Source: Cellvibrio fontiphilus
GTDB lineage: Bacteria; Pseudomonadota; Gammaproteobacteria; Pseudomonadales; Cellvibrionaceae
DNA length: 64,000 nt
Strand: one strand, 5' to 3'
Assembly (NCBI RefSeq): GCF_035317345.1
Contig: NZ_JAYKTU010000010.1
Part shown: piece after piece, positions 26,408-35,194 of the stretch
How positions within the stretch are numbered: position 1 is the stretch's first letter
Layout of the letters: every line of letters starts with the position of its first letter
Program-made: the position numbers and the translations under genes
Notes under the pieces: model-generated
Databases searched by the model: none
Told to the model about the DNA's origin: nothing
What the model saw: the letters and a program-made list of their open reading frames with translations, nothing else

Positions 26408-27631
26408 TCAGCTGAGACCCGACCAGAGCATATCCAGATTCTTAAAACCCCAGTCATCGGGTGATTCGCGCCCGATGATTTTGTCTTTGCCTTTGAGTGC
26501 CGCCAAATCCAGCGTCTCTTGCAGGATAGGCATTTTGGTTTTGGCAGAGAAAAAGATTTTTACCTTGGGGTTCAACAGCGAGCGTTCATTTTGCTCCACC
26601 ACCACGGCCAAGCGCCCGCTCTCCAATCGCACCAGCGAGCCGGTGGGGTAAATGCCCACGGTTTTCACAAACGCTTGGAATACCGCTTCGTCAAAATGCC
26701 CCTTGCTCCACTCCGCCATCTTGCGAATGGAATCGGCGGGTGCCCAGCCTTTTTTGTAGGGGCGATTGGATGTGATTGCATCGTAAACATCGCAAACGGC
26801 GCCCATTTTGGCAAACAGGCTGATGTTTTCACCCTTCAGTCCATGAGGGTATCCAGTGCCGTCCACTTTCTCGTGATGATGCAAACAGACATCCAGCACC
26901 AGAGGGCTGACATCGTAATTCTCCATCAGAATCCGCGCGCCAACTTCCGGGTGGGATTTCACTACCGAAAACTCGGAGTCGGTCAGTTTGCCCGGTTTGT
27001 TAAGTACCTTGTTAGGTATGCCAACTTTCCCCAGATCGTGTAGCAGCCCGGCAAAACCCGCCTCGCGCACCATTTCTTCATCCAGCGCCAATTGCCGGGC
27101 CAGAGCAATCATCAAGGCGCAGACCGCCACGGAATGCATATAGGTATATTCATCGGCATTCTTGAGCCGCGCGAGGCTGATCAGGGCGTGGGGTTGGCGC
27201 AGCACCGAGCTGGATATTTCTTCAACCAACGCGCGCGCTTGCTCAACTTTGATTGCTTTGCCCATCCGCGCATCGCTAAACATTTCAATGACCGCTTCTT
27301 TGGCTTTGGCGCAGAGTTTTGCTGCTGTGCGTATTTCATCGTCCAGAGAGACTTTTTCCGCGACTACCGCGTTATTCGCCTCGAGCAAGAGCGCCTCTGT
27401 TTCGCGCGCAACTTCAGCTTCAGTTTTGGCGGATGCAGTTGATCCGACATCAGCCCCTTGGCTCACATCTATCCACAGCTCTTTGATGCCGCTACCCATA
27501 ATGGCTTGCAGGTCTTTTTCATCGTCCAACAAAAAACGGGTCTTCCAAAATGGATGTTCCATCCATGAACCACAAAATTCACAGATGAACATGCCCAGTT
27601 TTATATCTTTGACAGCTATTCTTTTTAGCAT
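26408..27631 (-). CDS. HD-GYP cyclic-di-GMP phosphodiesterase with DUF3391 N-terminus
   Basis: 407 residues from the ATG at 27631 (GCGGGAC upstream); a longer frame opening with TTG at 27676 is less likely. The N-terminus MLKRIAVKDIKLGMFICEF is typical of DUF3391. The HD-GYP domain (about 165-340) keeps HDLGKVGIPNKVL and HHEKVDGTGYPHGLKG, so it should be catalytically active against c-di-GMP. It lies convergent to the kinase-receiver operon and divergent from the GGDEF protein, an arrangement placing opposing c-di-GMP enzymes side by side. Confidence 0.9.
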   Translation of the reverse strand: MLKRIAVKDIKLGMFICEFCGSWMEHPFWKTRFLLDDEKDLQAIMGSGIKELWIDVSQGADVGSTASAKTEAEVARETEALLLEANNAVVAEKVSLDDEIRTAAKLCAKAKEAVIEMFSDARMGKAIKVEQARALVEEISSSVLRQPHALISLARLKNADEYTYMHSVAVCALMIALARQLALDEEMVREAGFAGLLHDLGKVGIPNKVLNKPGKLTDSEFSVVKSHPEVGARILMENYDVSPLVLDVCLHHHEKVDGTGYPHGLKGENISLFAKMGAVCDVYDAITSNRPYKKGWAPADSIRKMAEWSKGHFDEAVFQAFVKTVGIYPTGSLVRLESGRLAVVVEQNERSLLNPKVKIFFSAKTKMPILQETLDLAALKGKDKIIGRESPDDWGFKNLDMLWSGLS

Positions 27632-27875
27632 GGAGTCCCGCAGTGGTCGCAAAGGGCAAATAGGTGCATTCAGCAAATGGTTTTGAGTTTAGTATAGACG
27701 GGCTTTATTGAGACACAGTTCCATGCCGCAATATATTCATCTTCGCCAGCTAATGGCCCTGGTGATAGATTGGATATTCACACTGAAGGCTTCTACTCTC
27801 TGATAAAGATCTCGTTAGTCGTTGCTTACCCTGACCGACAGGACACCTGTTGATGAACCACAGAATAAAATACTG

Positions 27876-29546
27876 ATGCAAACCGGATACAGTTTTTCTA
27901 TGGATAAAAAAACGGAGATTGCTGAGCGCCTCGCAGCGTTACGGGCAGATTATGCTGCGCGGCTGCCGGGGGAAATTGCGCAATTGAGAGAATTGGTTGC
28001 TCTTGCATTGGTACCGGAAAGTCAGGCCAATGCGCTGGTTGAGCTTGCGCAAAAGTTGCATAAGCTTGCTGGCTCCGCCGGCAGTTTTGGTTTTCCCGAG
28101 CTGGGTAAACAGGCAAAAAAACTGGAGCTGCAGGTACAGGGCTGGTTAGTTACCGGTAGCATTGATACTGGGTTGTTACGGGTATTCTCTGTCGCGATTA
28201 ACGCCTTGGCGGGTGAACTACAGACTACTCCGGTGGTAGCAACACCATTGCCATTTGCTGGCTCCATAGTAGCGCCCAGCTCGCTGATTTACGTACTGGA
28301 AGATGACCCTGATGTAGCTAATGAATTGTCTATAACCCTGCGTCATTTTGGTCATCAAGTGGAGCATTTTGCCAGTATCGCTGCCGCCGAAGAGCAAATT
28401 CTGCGGCGTCCCCCTGATTTTATGATTTGCGATGTGATGTTTGAGGCGGAAGGTCGTGAAACCCCTGAAGCCGTCATTCGTTTGCAGCAGCAGCTGCCCA
28501 AATCTGTGCCTGTTATTTTTGTATCCAGCCGCACAGATTTTGATGTTTATCTAGCAGCCGTTCGAGCCGGCGCTGTTGGTTATTTTGTGAAGCCACTCGA
28601 TATTATTCGTCTGGTGGACTGTTTTGAAAATCATCTTGACCGCCGACGCAGTACGCCCTACAGGGTGTTGATTATCGACGATGATTTGGCCTTGGCGGAG
28701 CATTACAAACTGGTGCTTGGCAGCGCCGATATTCGCGCTGAAGTCAGCAATAGCCCACGCGAGATTTTTTCCCTACTTAATGATTTTCACCCCGAATTAA
28801 TTTTGCTCGACATCAATATGCCCGAGTGCAGCGGCATTGAATTGGCGCAGGTGATCCGCCTGAATCAGGATTGGCTGCGCGTTCCAATTACTTATTTATC
28901 CTCCGAACAGGATGAACAAAAACGCGCTCTTGCCATGGGGCGTGCCGGCGATGATTTCCTGAGTAAACCGCTCAGCGATTTGGAGCTGGTCACGGCAGTG
29001 TCGGTGCGCGCCGCGCGCAGCCGGCAATTAAGTGATGCGCTGGACCGCGATAGCTTGACTGGCCTGCTGAAACATTCGCGTATCAAGGAGCAGGTGGACA
29101 TAGAGCTCAGCCGCGCGCAGCGTAGCGGCGAGCCGCTGAGCCTGGTGATGTTGGATCTGGATCATTTCAAACAAATTAATGACAGCTACGGTCATCCCGC
29201 TGGCGATAAAGTCATCAAAGCGATTGCGCATTTATTGCGTCAGCGATTGCGAAAAGTAGATGCAGTAGGGCGCTATGGTGGCGAGGAATTTGTCGCTGTG
29301 TTACCGCGTTGTACTCGCGCTGAAGCACAGCTACTCATGGAAGATATTCGCAAGCGTTTCCGCGATATCACTTTCAGTGTCGATCAACAAACGTTTCATG
29401 TGACCTTAAGTGCAGGTATTGCTGCCTATGAGGCTGGTGTGGAACGCGCCGATCATTTATTGCAGCAGGCAGATGCAGCGCTCTATCGCGCGAAAATGGA
29501 GGGCAGGAATAGGGTTTGTAGTTCTCCTGTGGCGGGCGATAACTAA
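27876..29546 (+). CDS. Hpt-REC-REC-GGDEF diguanylate cyclase
   Basis: About 556 residues. The start is uncertain: ATG 27876 or ATG 27900 (MDKKTEIAERL), neither with a strong SD. Numbered from 27876, an Hpt domain comes first (His62 in LHKLAGSAGSFGF), then receiver 1 (about 135-250, Asp186 in MICDVMF), receiver 2 (about 262-380, Asp312 in LILLDINMPECSG) and a C-terminal GGDEF domain with RYGGEEF. The inhibitory site RKVD sits five residues before GGEEF, so product inhibition is expected. The protein can both receive and pass on phosphate and may supply the Hpt step missing from the neighbouring hybrid kinase. Confidence 0.85.
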   Translation: MQTGYSFSMDKKTEIAERLAALRADYAARLPGEIAQLRELVALALVPESQANALVELAQKLHKLAGSAGSFGFPELGKQAKKLELQVQGWLVTGSIDTGLLRVFSVAINALAGELQTTPVVATPLPFAGSIVAPSSLIYVLEDDPDVANELSITLRHFGHQVEHFASIAAAEEQILRRPPDFMICDVMFEAEGRETPEAVIRLQQQLPKSVPVIFVSSRTDFDVYLAAVRAGAVGYFVKPLDIIRLVDCFENHLDRRRSTPYRVLIIDDDLALAEHYKLVLGSADIRAEVSNSPREIFSLLNDFHPELILLDINMPECSGIELAQVIRLNQDWLRVPITYLSSEQDEQKRALAMGRAGDDFLSKPLSDLELVTAVSVRAARSRQLSDALDRDSLTGLLKHSRIKEQVDIELSRAQRSGEPLSLVMLDLDHFKQINDSYGHPAGDKVIKAIAHLLRQRLRKVDAVGRYGGEEFVAVLPRCTRAEAQLLMEDIRKRFRDITFSVDQQTFHVTLSAGIAAYEAGVERADHLLQQADAALYRAKMEGRNRVCSSPVAGDN

Positions 29547-29581
29547 AATTCACAACGAATAAGACATTAACATTTTCACCA

Positions 29582-29613
29582 ACAAAAACGCCCGGAAATC
29601 CGGGCGTTTTTGT
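29582..29613. terminator. Bidirectional terminator, GGDEF gene / bamE
   Basis: ACAAAAACGCCCGG, loop AAAT, CCGGGCGTTTTTGT between convergent genes. Confidence 0.92.
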
Positions 29614-29639
29614 GCGAGCAAGCCAAATGTAGTGAGTGG

Positions 29640-30095
29640 TTATTCCAACTCTTCGGGATCTGGCATTTCCGGTGGTGTGCTGTCTTCAGTGGGCACGGGT
29701 ACATCACGCTGCATATCTTGTAAATAACGCTCGGATTTTTCACCACTCATAGGTGCTTTACCGGGAAGGAAATCGCCTTCTGTTTTTACCAGCTTGTCGT
29801 TTTCGAAGTACACGGTGTAAAGGTATTGGGTAATTTCACCCTGTGACCCGCGACGCACACTGTAGGGATAATCCCAGCGATCATCGTTAAAGGTGTTGGG
29901 TAACAGTGTGTTGCCCAAAACAAAACGCACTTGGCGCTTGCTCATGCCGAGTTTTAATTGGTCAACCATTTCCTGGGTAATGATATGACCCTGTTGAATG
30001 CCAACTTTGTACACACCGGGAAAGCGGAAGCTGGAGCAGGCGGTGAGGCCAGCAATAAACACAAGGGCCAGAAATACGCGGCTGGCTAATTTCAT
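29640..30095 (-). CDS. bamE: Outer membrane assembly lipoprotein BamE (OmlA/SmpA)
   Basis: 151 residues from the ATG at 30095 with GGAAG upstream. A lipoprotein signal with lipobox LTAC (Cys20) leads to the BamE fold (FPGVYKVGIQQGHIITQEMVDQLKLGMSKRQVRFVLGN, DRWDYPYSV). It belongs to the BAM complex that inserts beta-barrel proteins. The Pro/Glu-rich tail (after about residue 125) is probably disordered. Divergent from fur with a 78-bp gap, a common gammaproteobacterial arrangement. Confidence 0.94.
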   Translation of the reverse strand: MKLASRVFLALVFIAGLTACSSFRFPGVYKVGIQQGHIITQEMVDQLKLGMSKRQVRFVLGNTLLPNTFNDDRWDYPYSVRRGSQGEITQYLYTVYFENDKLVKTEGDFLPGKAPMSGEKSERYLQDMQRDVPVPTEDSTPPEMPDPEELE

Positions 30096-30173
30096 ACTAG
30101 GGCTTCCACTAACGAAAATGAACGCGGATAATACCCGAACCACAGGAACACTGAGAAGGGTTTGGGGGAAATA

Positions 30174-30581
30174 ATGGCAGACGGTAACCACGAACTGCGC
30201 AAAGCGGGTCTTAAAGTGACTTTGCCTCGGGTGAAAATTTTGCAAATGCTGGAGTCCTCTGAACAGCATCACATGAGCGCGGAAGATGTTTACAAAGCGC
30301 TGATGGAGCAGGGTGACGATGTTGGATTGGCGACTGTTTATCGGGTATTAACCCAATTTGAAACCGCCGGTTTGGTAGTGAGGCATAATTTCGATGGCGG
30401 CCACTCCGTGTTTGAAGTGGCGCGTGGCGAGCATCATGATCACATGGTGGATATAGATGCCGGCACCATCATTGAGTTCCATAATGATGAAATTGAAGCG
30501 TTGCAAAAACGCATTGCGGCTGATTATGGATACGAACTTACCGACCACAGTCTGGTGCTCTACGTAAGAAAAAAACGCTGA
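30174..30581 (+). CDS. fur: Ferric uptake regulator Fur
   Basis: 135 residues from the ATG at 30174 (SD GGGGGAAATA). The DNA-binding winged helix (LKVTLPRVKILQMLE, DVGLATVYRVLTQFE) and the metal-binding HHDHM and HNDEIE segments are present. The two CxxC pairs of E. coli Fur are absent: the protein has no cysteine and ends LVLYVRKKR like Pseudomonas Fur. It represses iron-uptake genes when iron is sufficient. Confidence 0.95.
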   Translation: MADGNHELRKAGLKVTLPRVKILQMLESSEQHHMSAEDVYKALMEQGDDVGLATVYRVLTQFETAGLVVRHNFDGGHSVFEVARGEHHDHMVDIDAGTIIEFHNDEIEALQKRIAADYGYELTDHSLVLYVRKKR

Positions 30582-30615
30582 TTCTGTCAGGGTTGGATGG
30601 GCACATCGGGTGAAT

Positions 30616-30645
30616 AAAAAGGGCGCTACTGCAGCGCCCTTTTTT
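30616..30645. terminator. Bidirectional terminator, fur / recN
   Basis: AAAAAGGGCGCT, loop ACTGC, AGCGCCCTTTTTT between convergent genes; the 3' arm touches the recN stop codon. Confidence 0.92.
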
Positions 30646-32317
30646 ATTCGCAGCAGCCCAGCATTTCGCGCGCGTGCGCCAGGGATTGATCGGTAATTTT
30701 CAAGCCGCCAAGCATACGTGCAATTTCTTCCACTTTTTTATCGCCCGACAATTCCACCAGAGTGGATTCTGCACTTTTCTTGCTCGCGGTTTTTACTACC
30801 TGCAAATGTTGATGACCCTTGCTGGCAACTTGCGCCAAATGCGTGACACAAATTACCTGACCGCGTTCACCCAGCTGACGCAGCAGTTGCCCCACCACAT
30901 CCCCGGTTGCACCGCCTATGCCAACATCCACTTCATCAAATACCAGTGTTGGTGTGGCTGAGGTTTTGGCAGTAATCACCTGGATCGCAAGGCTGATGCG
31001 CGACAGCTCGCCACCCGAGGCAATTTTGGCCAGTGGACGCGGTGCTTGACCCGGGTTGGTGCTGATTAGAAACTCCACCTCTTCCAAACCATTAGGGCCG
31101 GGTTTATCGGTTAATGGCAGTAGGCTGATAGTGAGTTTGGCATTTTCCATCGCCAGTAATTTGAGCTGTTCGTTAACCTGTTTTGCAAGTGTTGTGCCCG
31201 CTTTATTGCGCTTGGCAGACAATTGTTCCGCCAGTTGGCGATAGGCTTTTTCGGCCTGTTCGACCTGTTGTGCAAGCTGATCCAGGCGGGCATCGCCACC
31301 TTGCAGCTGTTCCAGTTCGGCGCTGAGTTTGTCGGTAAACGCTGGCAGCTCTTCCGGCTGGATACGGTGTTTGCGCGCTATGTCGTAAATCGCCGATAAG
31401 CGCTCTTCCACCACCGACAGGCGGGCCGGGTCGAGGTTAAAATTATCGATGTGGCGGTCGATCTCATGCTGGGCTTCTTCTACTTGAATCTGCGCACTGG
31501 TGAGTAGTTCTTCAGCGCTTTGCAGCGCGGCAGATTTCTCCGGCAGGCTGCGCAGAATATGCAGGGCGCGATGTAGGTTTACACTCAGCCCCTGTTCGTC
31601 ATCACCACAAAATGCTGCCAGTTGCTGGCTGCCGCGCAAAATTTCTTCGGCGTTGGACAGGCTGCGCTGTTCCGCTTCCAGTTTGGCCAATTCGCCTGTT
31701 TGCAAATCCAACTGCTCCAGTTCGTTGAACTGGTAACTCAATAATTGGAAGCGAGCACTGACATCGGCGGCGTTATCGCGGAGGTGGATGAAGTGCTCAA
31801 GGCGGCTCTGCCATTCGCGAAATGCATGGCGCACCTGTTTAACCAAATCACTTTGGCCAGCAAATTCGTCTACCAAGCGGCGATGCGTATCTTTTACCAG
31901 AAGCGATTGGTGTTCGTGCTGGCTGTGGATATCAATCAGCATTTCTCCCAAAGCACGCAATTGCTGCAGAGTGGCCGGCTGGCCATTGATATAGGCTTTG
32001 GATTTACCGTCGGCATTGATTACCCGGCGCAGCAGGCATTCCTGCGGGTTGTCGCTCTGCTGCAAATCATGGTTTTGTAACCACTCCTGCGCCGCCGGAA
32101 TCTGGCTGGTGTCGAAGCTCGCGCAAATATCGGCGCGGTTGGCGCCGGTGCGCACTCGCTCGCCGTCAGCTTTGTCGCCCAGCGCCTGCCCAAGGGCATC
32201 CAGGACTATGGATTTACCCGCGCCAGTCTCGCCAGTAATCACCGTCATGCCCGCTTTGATATCCAGGTCCAGTTGGTCGACTAGCGTGAAGTTTTGAATA
32301 TTCAGGTGAGTCAGCAT
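30644..32317 (-). CDS. recN: DNA repair protein RecN
   Basis: 557 residues from the ATG at 32317 with GCGAGG upstream; in-frame codons upstream to 32371 lack an SD. Walker A is GETGAGKS, the ABC signature is ASGGELSRISLAI and Walker B is LVFDEVDVGIGG, flanking a long coiled coil: an SMC-like repair ATPase acting on double-strand breaks. Expression is probably SOS-controlled through the LexA-type box at 32403-32418. Confidence 0.95.
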   Translation of the reverse strand: MLTHLNIQNFTLVDQLDLDIKAGMTVITGETGAGKSIVLDALGQALGDKADGERVRTGANRADICASFDTSQIPAAQEWLQNHDLQQSDNPQECLLRRVINADGKSKAYINGQPATLQQLRALGEMLIDIHSQHEHQSLLVKDTHRRLVDEFAGQSDLVKQVRHAFREWQSRLEHFIHLRDNAADVSARFQLLSYQFNELEQLDLQTGELAKLEAEQRSLSNAEEILRGSQQLAAFCGDDEQGLSVNLHRALHILRSLPEKSAALQSAEELLTSAQIQVEEAQHEIDRHIDNFNLDPARLSVVEERLSAIYDIARKHRIQPEELPAFTDKLSAELEQLQGGDARLDQLAQQVEQAEKAYRQLAEQLSAKRNKAGTTLAKQVNEQLKLLAMENAKLTISLLPLTDKPGPNGLEEVEFLISTNPGQAPRPLAKIASGGELSRISLAIQVITAKTSATPTLVFDEVDVGIGGATGDVVGQLLRQLGERGQVICVTHLAQVASKGHQHLQVVKTASKKSAESTLVELSGDKKVEEIARMLGGLKITDQSLAHAREMLGCCE

Positions 32318-32372
32318 TAGCGCCTCGCAAATCCGGCTTGGGTATGGCTTGCACCCGGCGGTATGCGCCAAT

Positions 32373-32408
32373 AAAAAAGCCAGACATCAGGTAATTAGTT
32401 GTCTGGCT
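32373..32408 (-). terminator. Terminator of the chemoreceptor gene
   Basis: On the minus strand AGCCAGACA (32408-32400), a 13-base loop, TGTCTGGCT (32386-32378), then TTTTTT. Its 5' arm shares six bases with the LexA-type box of recN. Confidence 0.85.
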
Positions 32409-32439
32409 ATATATACAGTGTTTGTGTGTCTGGTGGCAA
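32403..32439 (-). promoter_or_regulatory. recN SOS promoter with LexA-type box
   Basis: Plus-strand 32403-32418 reads CTGGCTATATATACAG, one base from the CTGT-N8-ACAG LexA consensus. On the minus strand a -35-like TTGCCA (32439-32434) lies 18 bases before TATATA inside the box. The box is about 85 bp upstream of recN, a classic SOS gene. The elements are seen; the regulation is inferred. Confidence 0.75.
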
Positions 32440-32465
32440 GAATGATTTGTGCCTGTGCGGCTGCC

Positions 32466-34085
32466 TTATAAGCGGAAGCCCTCCAGTTGGCGACTGAGTT
32501 CGTCAGAGGCCTCACGGATTTGCTGCGATGCCATGAGTGTGCCGCGCGCGGCGTCTTTGGTGCCCAGCGATGACTGCTCCACTTGGCTGACATACTCCAG
32601 AATCAGGCTGCTGGCCTGTACGTGCTCGATCAGCGAGTTGCCTATGTGCGCCACCATTTTGGCGACCTCATCAGTCTCGCGGCGCACGCTTTCCACTATC
32701 TCTCCGCCCTGGCGGGTTTGGCCTATGCCGTCTTTTAACTGTACCACCATATCATCCATGTTTTGTTTGGCCACGCGGCTGGAGTTTTGTACGGCGGTAA
32801 TGGTATCGCCTATTTCACTGGTAGCCTGGGTGGTGCGCTGGGCAAGCTGGCGCACTTCATCAGCCACTACCGCAAAACCACGCCCCTGTTCGCCGGCGCG
32901 CGCGGCTTCAATTGCAGCATTCAGCGCAAGCAAATTGGTTTGGTTGGCGACTTCGCTGATCACCGAAATCACCGCTGAAATGCTGTTAATTCGCCCCGCC
33001 AGATCATCAATACTGGCCTGGGTTTGGGTCACGCTGTTGTCGATTTCGATAAAACTTTTCACTGCATTGGATATCAGCTTTTGCCCCTGATTGGCGGTTT
33101 TGGAGGCGTGATCGGTTTGGCTGGTGGCGATTTTGGCCTGCTGCATTGCATCCTTGGTTTGCATATTAAATTCCTCTGCTGAGGAGGCGATTTTGATGGT
33201 GTTAGCGCTTTGGTCTTCGGCCATGGCGGTACTGGTTTCGGCTTTATGGACTATGTCGTCGCTAATGGCGTGGAGGCGCGCGACCATTTGTGAAATGCTG
33301 CCAATCATTTCGCGCAATGCTGAGCGCATTCTGACGACTGAGCCGTAAATGCTGTCCTCCGGGGCGTTGTGTACATTGCGCTCGGTGAGGTCGCCGTTGG
33401 CTACGGCGCGCACCAATGCCAATACTTCTTTAAGCTCAGCGCCCAAGCCCTTATCCAATTTGCGCGCAAACATCACCACCGGCACCACAATTGCCAGCAT
33501 CACCAATAAACAGATGGTGAGCTGCCATTTGGCGGTTTCCCAAAAGCGTGCGTTGACTTCGTTAAAACCTATGCCTGTGCCTACCACCCAATTCCAGCGC
33601 GGGGAGAGTTTGGCTATGGATAATTTGTTTTCGATGGAGCCATCGGCCTGGCGCTGGGTCCACTCATAGCGAGCAGTTTGACCGCGCGCTTTCTCTACGG
33701 ATTTCAGCATGATGTCGCCTACGCTACGACCCTTACCGTCCTTAAATTCATGAAAACTGGTGCCATGAAGTTGCGGATCCAGTGGCGCCGCAACAAAGTT
33801 GAGTTTGTCATCGGCGACATAAACATATTCGGATTTGTGGTAGATGTTGTTACGCAGCAGGTCGGTGGCGATTTTTTTTGCCTGCTCATCGTTCAGTTCC
33901 CCGCGCGCCGCCAATTGCTCCATCTGGATTACGGTGGCGTAGGTGCTGTTGAGTAACTGTTCTACCCGCCCAGCATTGTCCTGATTGCTGGAATAGCGCA
34001 GGGTGAAGAGGCCGATCAACATAATGCCGAGTAGCCCCACCAGAATTTGGGCGGAAACTATCCAGATTTTGACGCGCAGTGACAT
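32466..34085 (-). CDS. Methyl-accepting chemotaxis protein with single-Cache sensor
   Basis: 539 residues: membrane segment about 7-29, periplasmic sCache_2-type sensor (about 35-185; YVYVADDKLNFVAAPLDPQLHG, WVVGTGIGF), second segment about 190-208, HAMP, and a cytoplasmic signalling coil with the conserved tip around ISEVANQTNLLALNAAIEAA and RGFAVVADEVRQLA. sCache receptors often sense small organic acids; the ligand is not readable here. SD GGAGG precedes the ATG. No C-terminal NWETF-type pentapeptide. Confidence 0.9.
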   Translation of the reverse strand: MSLRVKIWIVSAQILVGLLGIMLIGLFTLRYSSNQDNAGRVEQLLNSTYATVIQMEQLAARGELNDEQAKKIATDLLRNNIYHKSEYVYVADDKLNFVAAPLDPQLHGTSFHEFKDGKGRSVGDIMLKSVEKARGQTARYEWTQRQADGSIENKLSIAKLSPRWNWVVGTGIGFNEVNARFWETAKWQLTICLLVMLAIVVPVVMFARKLDKGLGAELKEVLALVRAVANGDLTERNVHNAPEDSIYGSVVRMRSALREMIGSISQMVARLHAISDDIVHKAETSTAMAEDQSANTIKIASSAEEFNMQTKDAMQQAKIATSQTDHASKTANQGQKLISNAVKSFIEIDNSVTQTQASIDDLAGRINSISAVISVISEVANQTNLLALNAAIEAARAGEQGRGFAVVADEVRQLAQRTTQATSEIGDTITAVQNSSRVAKQNMDDMVVQLKDGIGQTRQGGEIVESVRRETDEVAKMVAHIGNSLIEHVQASSLILEYVSQVEQSSLGTKDAARGTLMASQQIREASDELSRQLEGFRL

Positions 34086-34140
34086 GATGCCTCCGAAGAT
34101 GGCTAAGTTGTGATCAAGTTATAGGACATTAGATCTATCG

Positions 34141-34160
34141 GACAACGTTGTCAATCGGCA
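34141..34160 (-). promoter_or_regulatory. Possible regulatory site upstream of the chemoreceptor
   Basis: GACAACGTTGTC (34141-34152) is a perfect 12-bp palindrome. Abutting it on the minus strand, GCCGATTG (34159-34152) resembles the FliA (sigma-28) -10 box GCCGATAA, but the -35 region is weak. It lies about 60-70 bp before the MCP start. Confidence 0.3.
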
Positions 34161-34311
34161 TTGGAATCATTTTTGGTTTTTTGCATTTTTTATACTCTGA
34201 TCATAATCAGCCCTGCCATTTGGCTTCAAAACACACATAAAAAGCACGGGAATTGCTACTGTCGGCGCACTTACATGGTGCAATCAGTGCAAGCAAAAAC
34301 TTGCGCCTGCT

Positions 34312-34339
34312 CTTGAATCCAATTGCGCTAGCCCCATAT
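34312..34339 (+). promoter_or_regulatory. Heat-shock (sigma-32) promoter of grpE
   Basis: CTTGAA (34312-34317), 14-base spacer, CCCCATAT (34332-34339): an essentially consensus RpoH promoter, 68 bp before the grpE start. The rest of the 34086-34407 gap holds nothing else convincing apart from the site at 34141-34160. Confidence 0.88.
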
Positions 34340-34407
34340 AGCGAACTTTGACGATTCTGGCTATTCACGGCGGCCTGGCTCCGCCCAACTGATCATTGGA
34401 GAACACT

Positions 34408-34980
34408 GTGTCTACTCAAGATTATTCTGATATTCAACACGCAACTGAACCTCAACCACAGGACGCTGGCGAGGCGCAAGCTGGGGCAGAGGGCAGCGCT
34501 GAGCTGAGTATTGAAGGCCTGCAAGCACAGTTGGCAACTTTGGCTGCGGCCTATGAGTCAGCCAGAGAGCAATCGCTGCGCGCCCAGGCGGATGCGCAAA
34601 ATGCCCGCCGTCGCGCCGAGCAGGATGTTGAAAAAGCTCATAAGTTCGGCTTGGAAAAAATGGTTAACGACCTTTTGCCAGTAGTGGATAACCTGGAGCG
34701 CGCACTGGCGAGCATCGACCCTGCCAATGAAAGTCTGACTGCGATTGTTGAAGGTATCCAGCTAACCCACAAATCCTTTGTTGATGCGTTGGCTCGCCAT
34801 CAGGTGGCCGTGGTAAACCCCGAGGGTGAACCCTTTGACCCCAATTTGCATCAAGCAGTATCAGCAGTGCCCAATCCGGATGTTGAGCCAAATACTGTGC
34901 TCAATTGCTTCCAAAAAGGTTACACCTTGTATGGCCGTCTGGTGCGCCCGGCAATGGTAGTGGTATCCAAGGCCCCCTGA
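34408..34980 (+). CDS. grpE: Nucleotide exchange factor GrpE
   Basis: 190 residues from the GTG at 34408, chosen because TTGGAG lies six to eight bases upstream (the alternative TTG at 34396 is part of that SD). Acidic disordered N-terminus, long coiled coil (about 40-110) and the C-terminal beta domain with HQAV and NTVLNCFQKGYTLYGRLVRPAMVVVS. It is the DnaK nucleotide-exchange factor. First gene of the grpE-dnaK-dnaJ set, under the sigma-32 promoter just upstream. Confidence 0.95.
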   Translation: MSTQDYSDIQHATEPQPQDAGEAQAGAEGSAELSIEGLQAQLATLAAAYESAREQSLRAQADAQNARRRAEQDVEKAHKFGLEKMVNDLLPVVDNLERALASIDPANESLTAIVEGIQLTHKSFVDALARHQVAVVNPEGEPFDPNLHQAVSAVPNPDVEPNTVLNCFQKGYTLYGRLVRPAMVVVSKAP

Positions 34981-35024
34981 TAACCAATAACCGCAAAAAA
35001 AGCGGGGATTTTTTTATTGGGCCA

Positions 35025-35053
35025 CTTGAATTCATTAGGCGTGCGCCAATATA
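35025..35053 (+). promoter_or_regulatory. Possible second sigma-32 promoter before dnaK
   Basis: CTTGAA (35025-35030) followed after 15 bases by CCAATATA (35046-35053); the -10 part is poorer than that of grpE. A short CCGC/GCGG hairpin with a T run (34991-35016) just upstream could partly terminate the grpE transcript, which would make an internal promoter useful. Confidence 0.5.
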
Positions 35054-35194
35054 GGAAACAACTACAGGCAAAGGCACAAATCTTCCGCGATTTGTCTTAA
35101 ACAAGCCGGTAACAACCTAATTCATTCGTTAACAATTCGGCGCAGGTCATGCGATTGTGCGCCCGGCAACATAGAGATTTTCAGGAGCAACACC

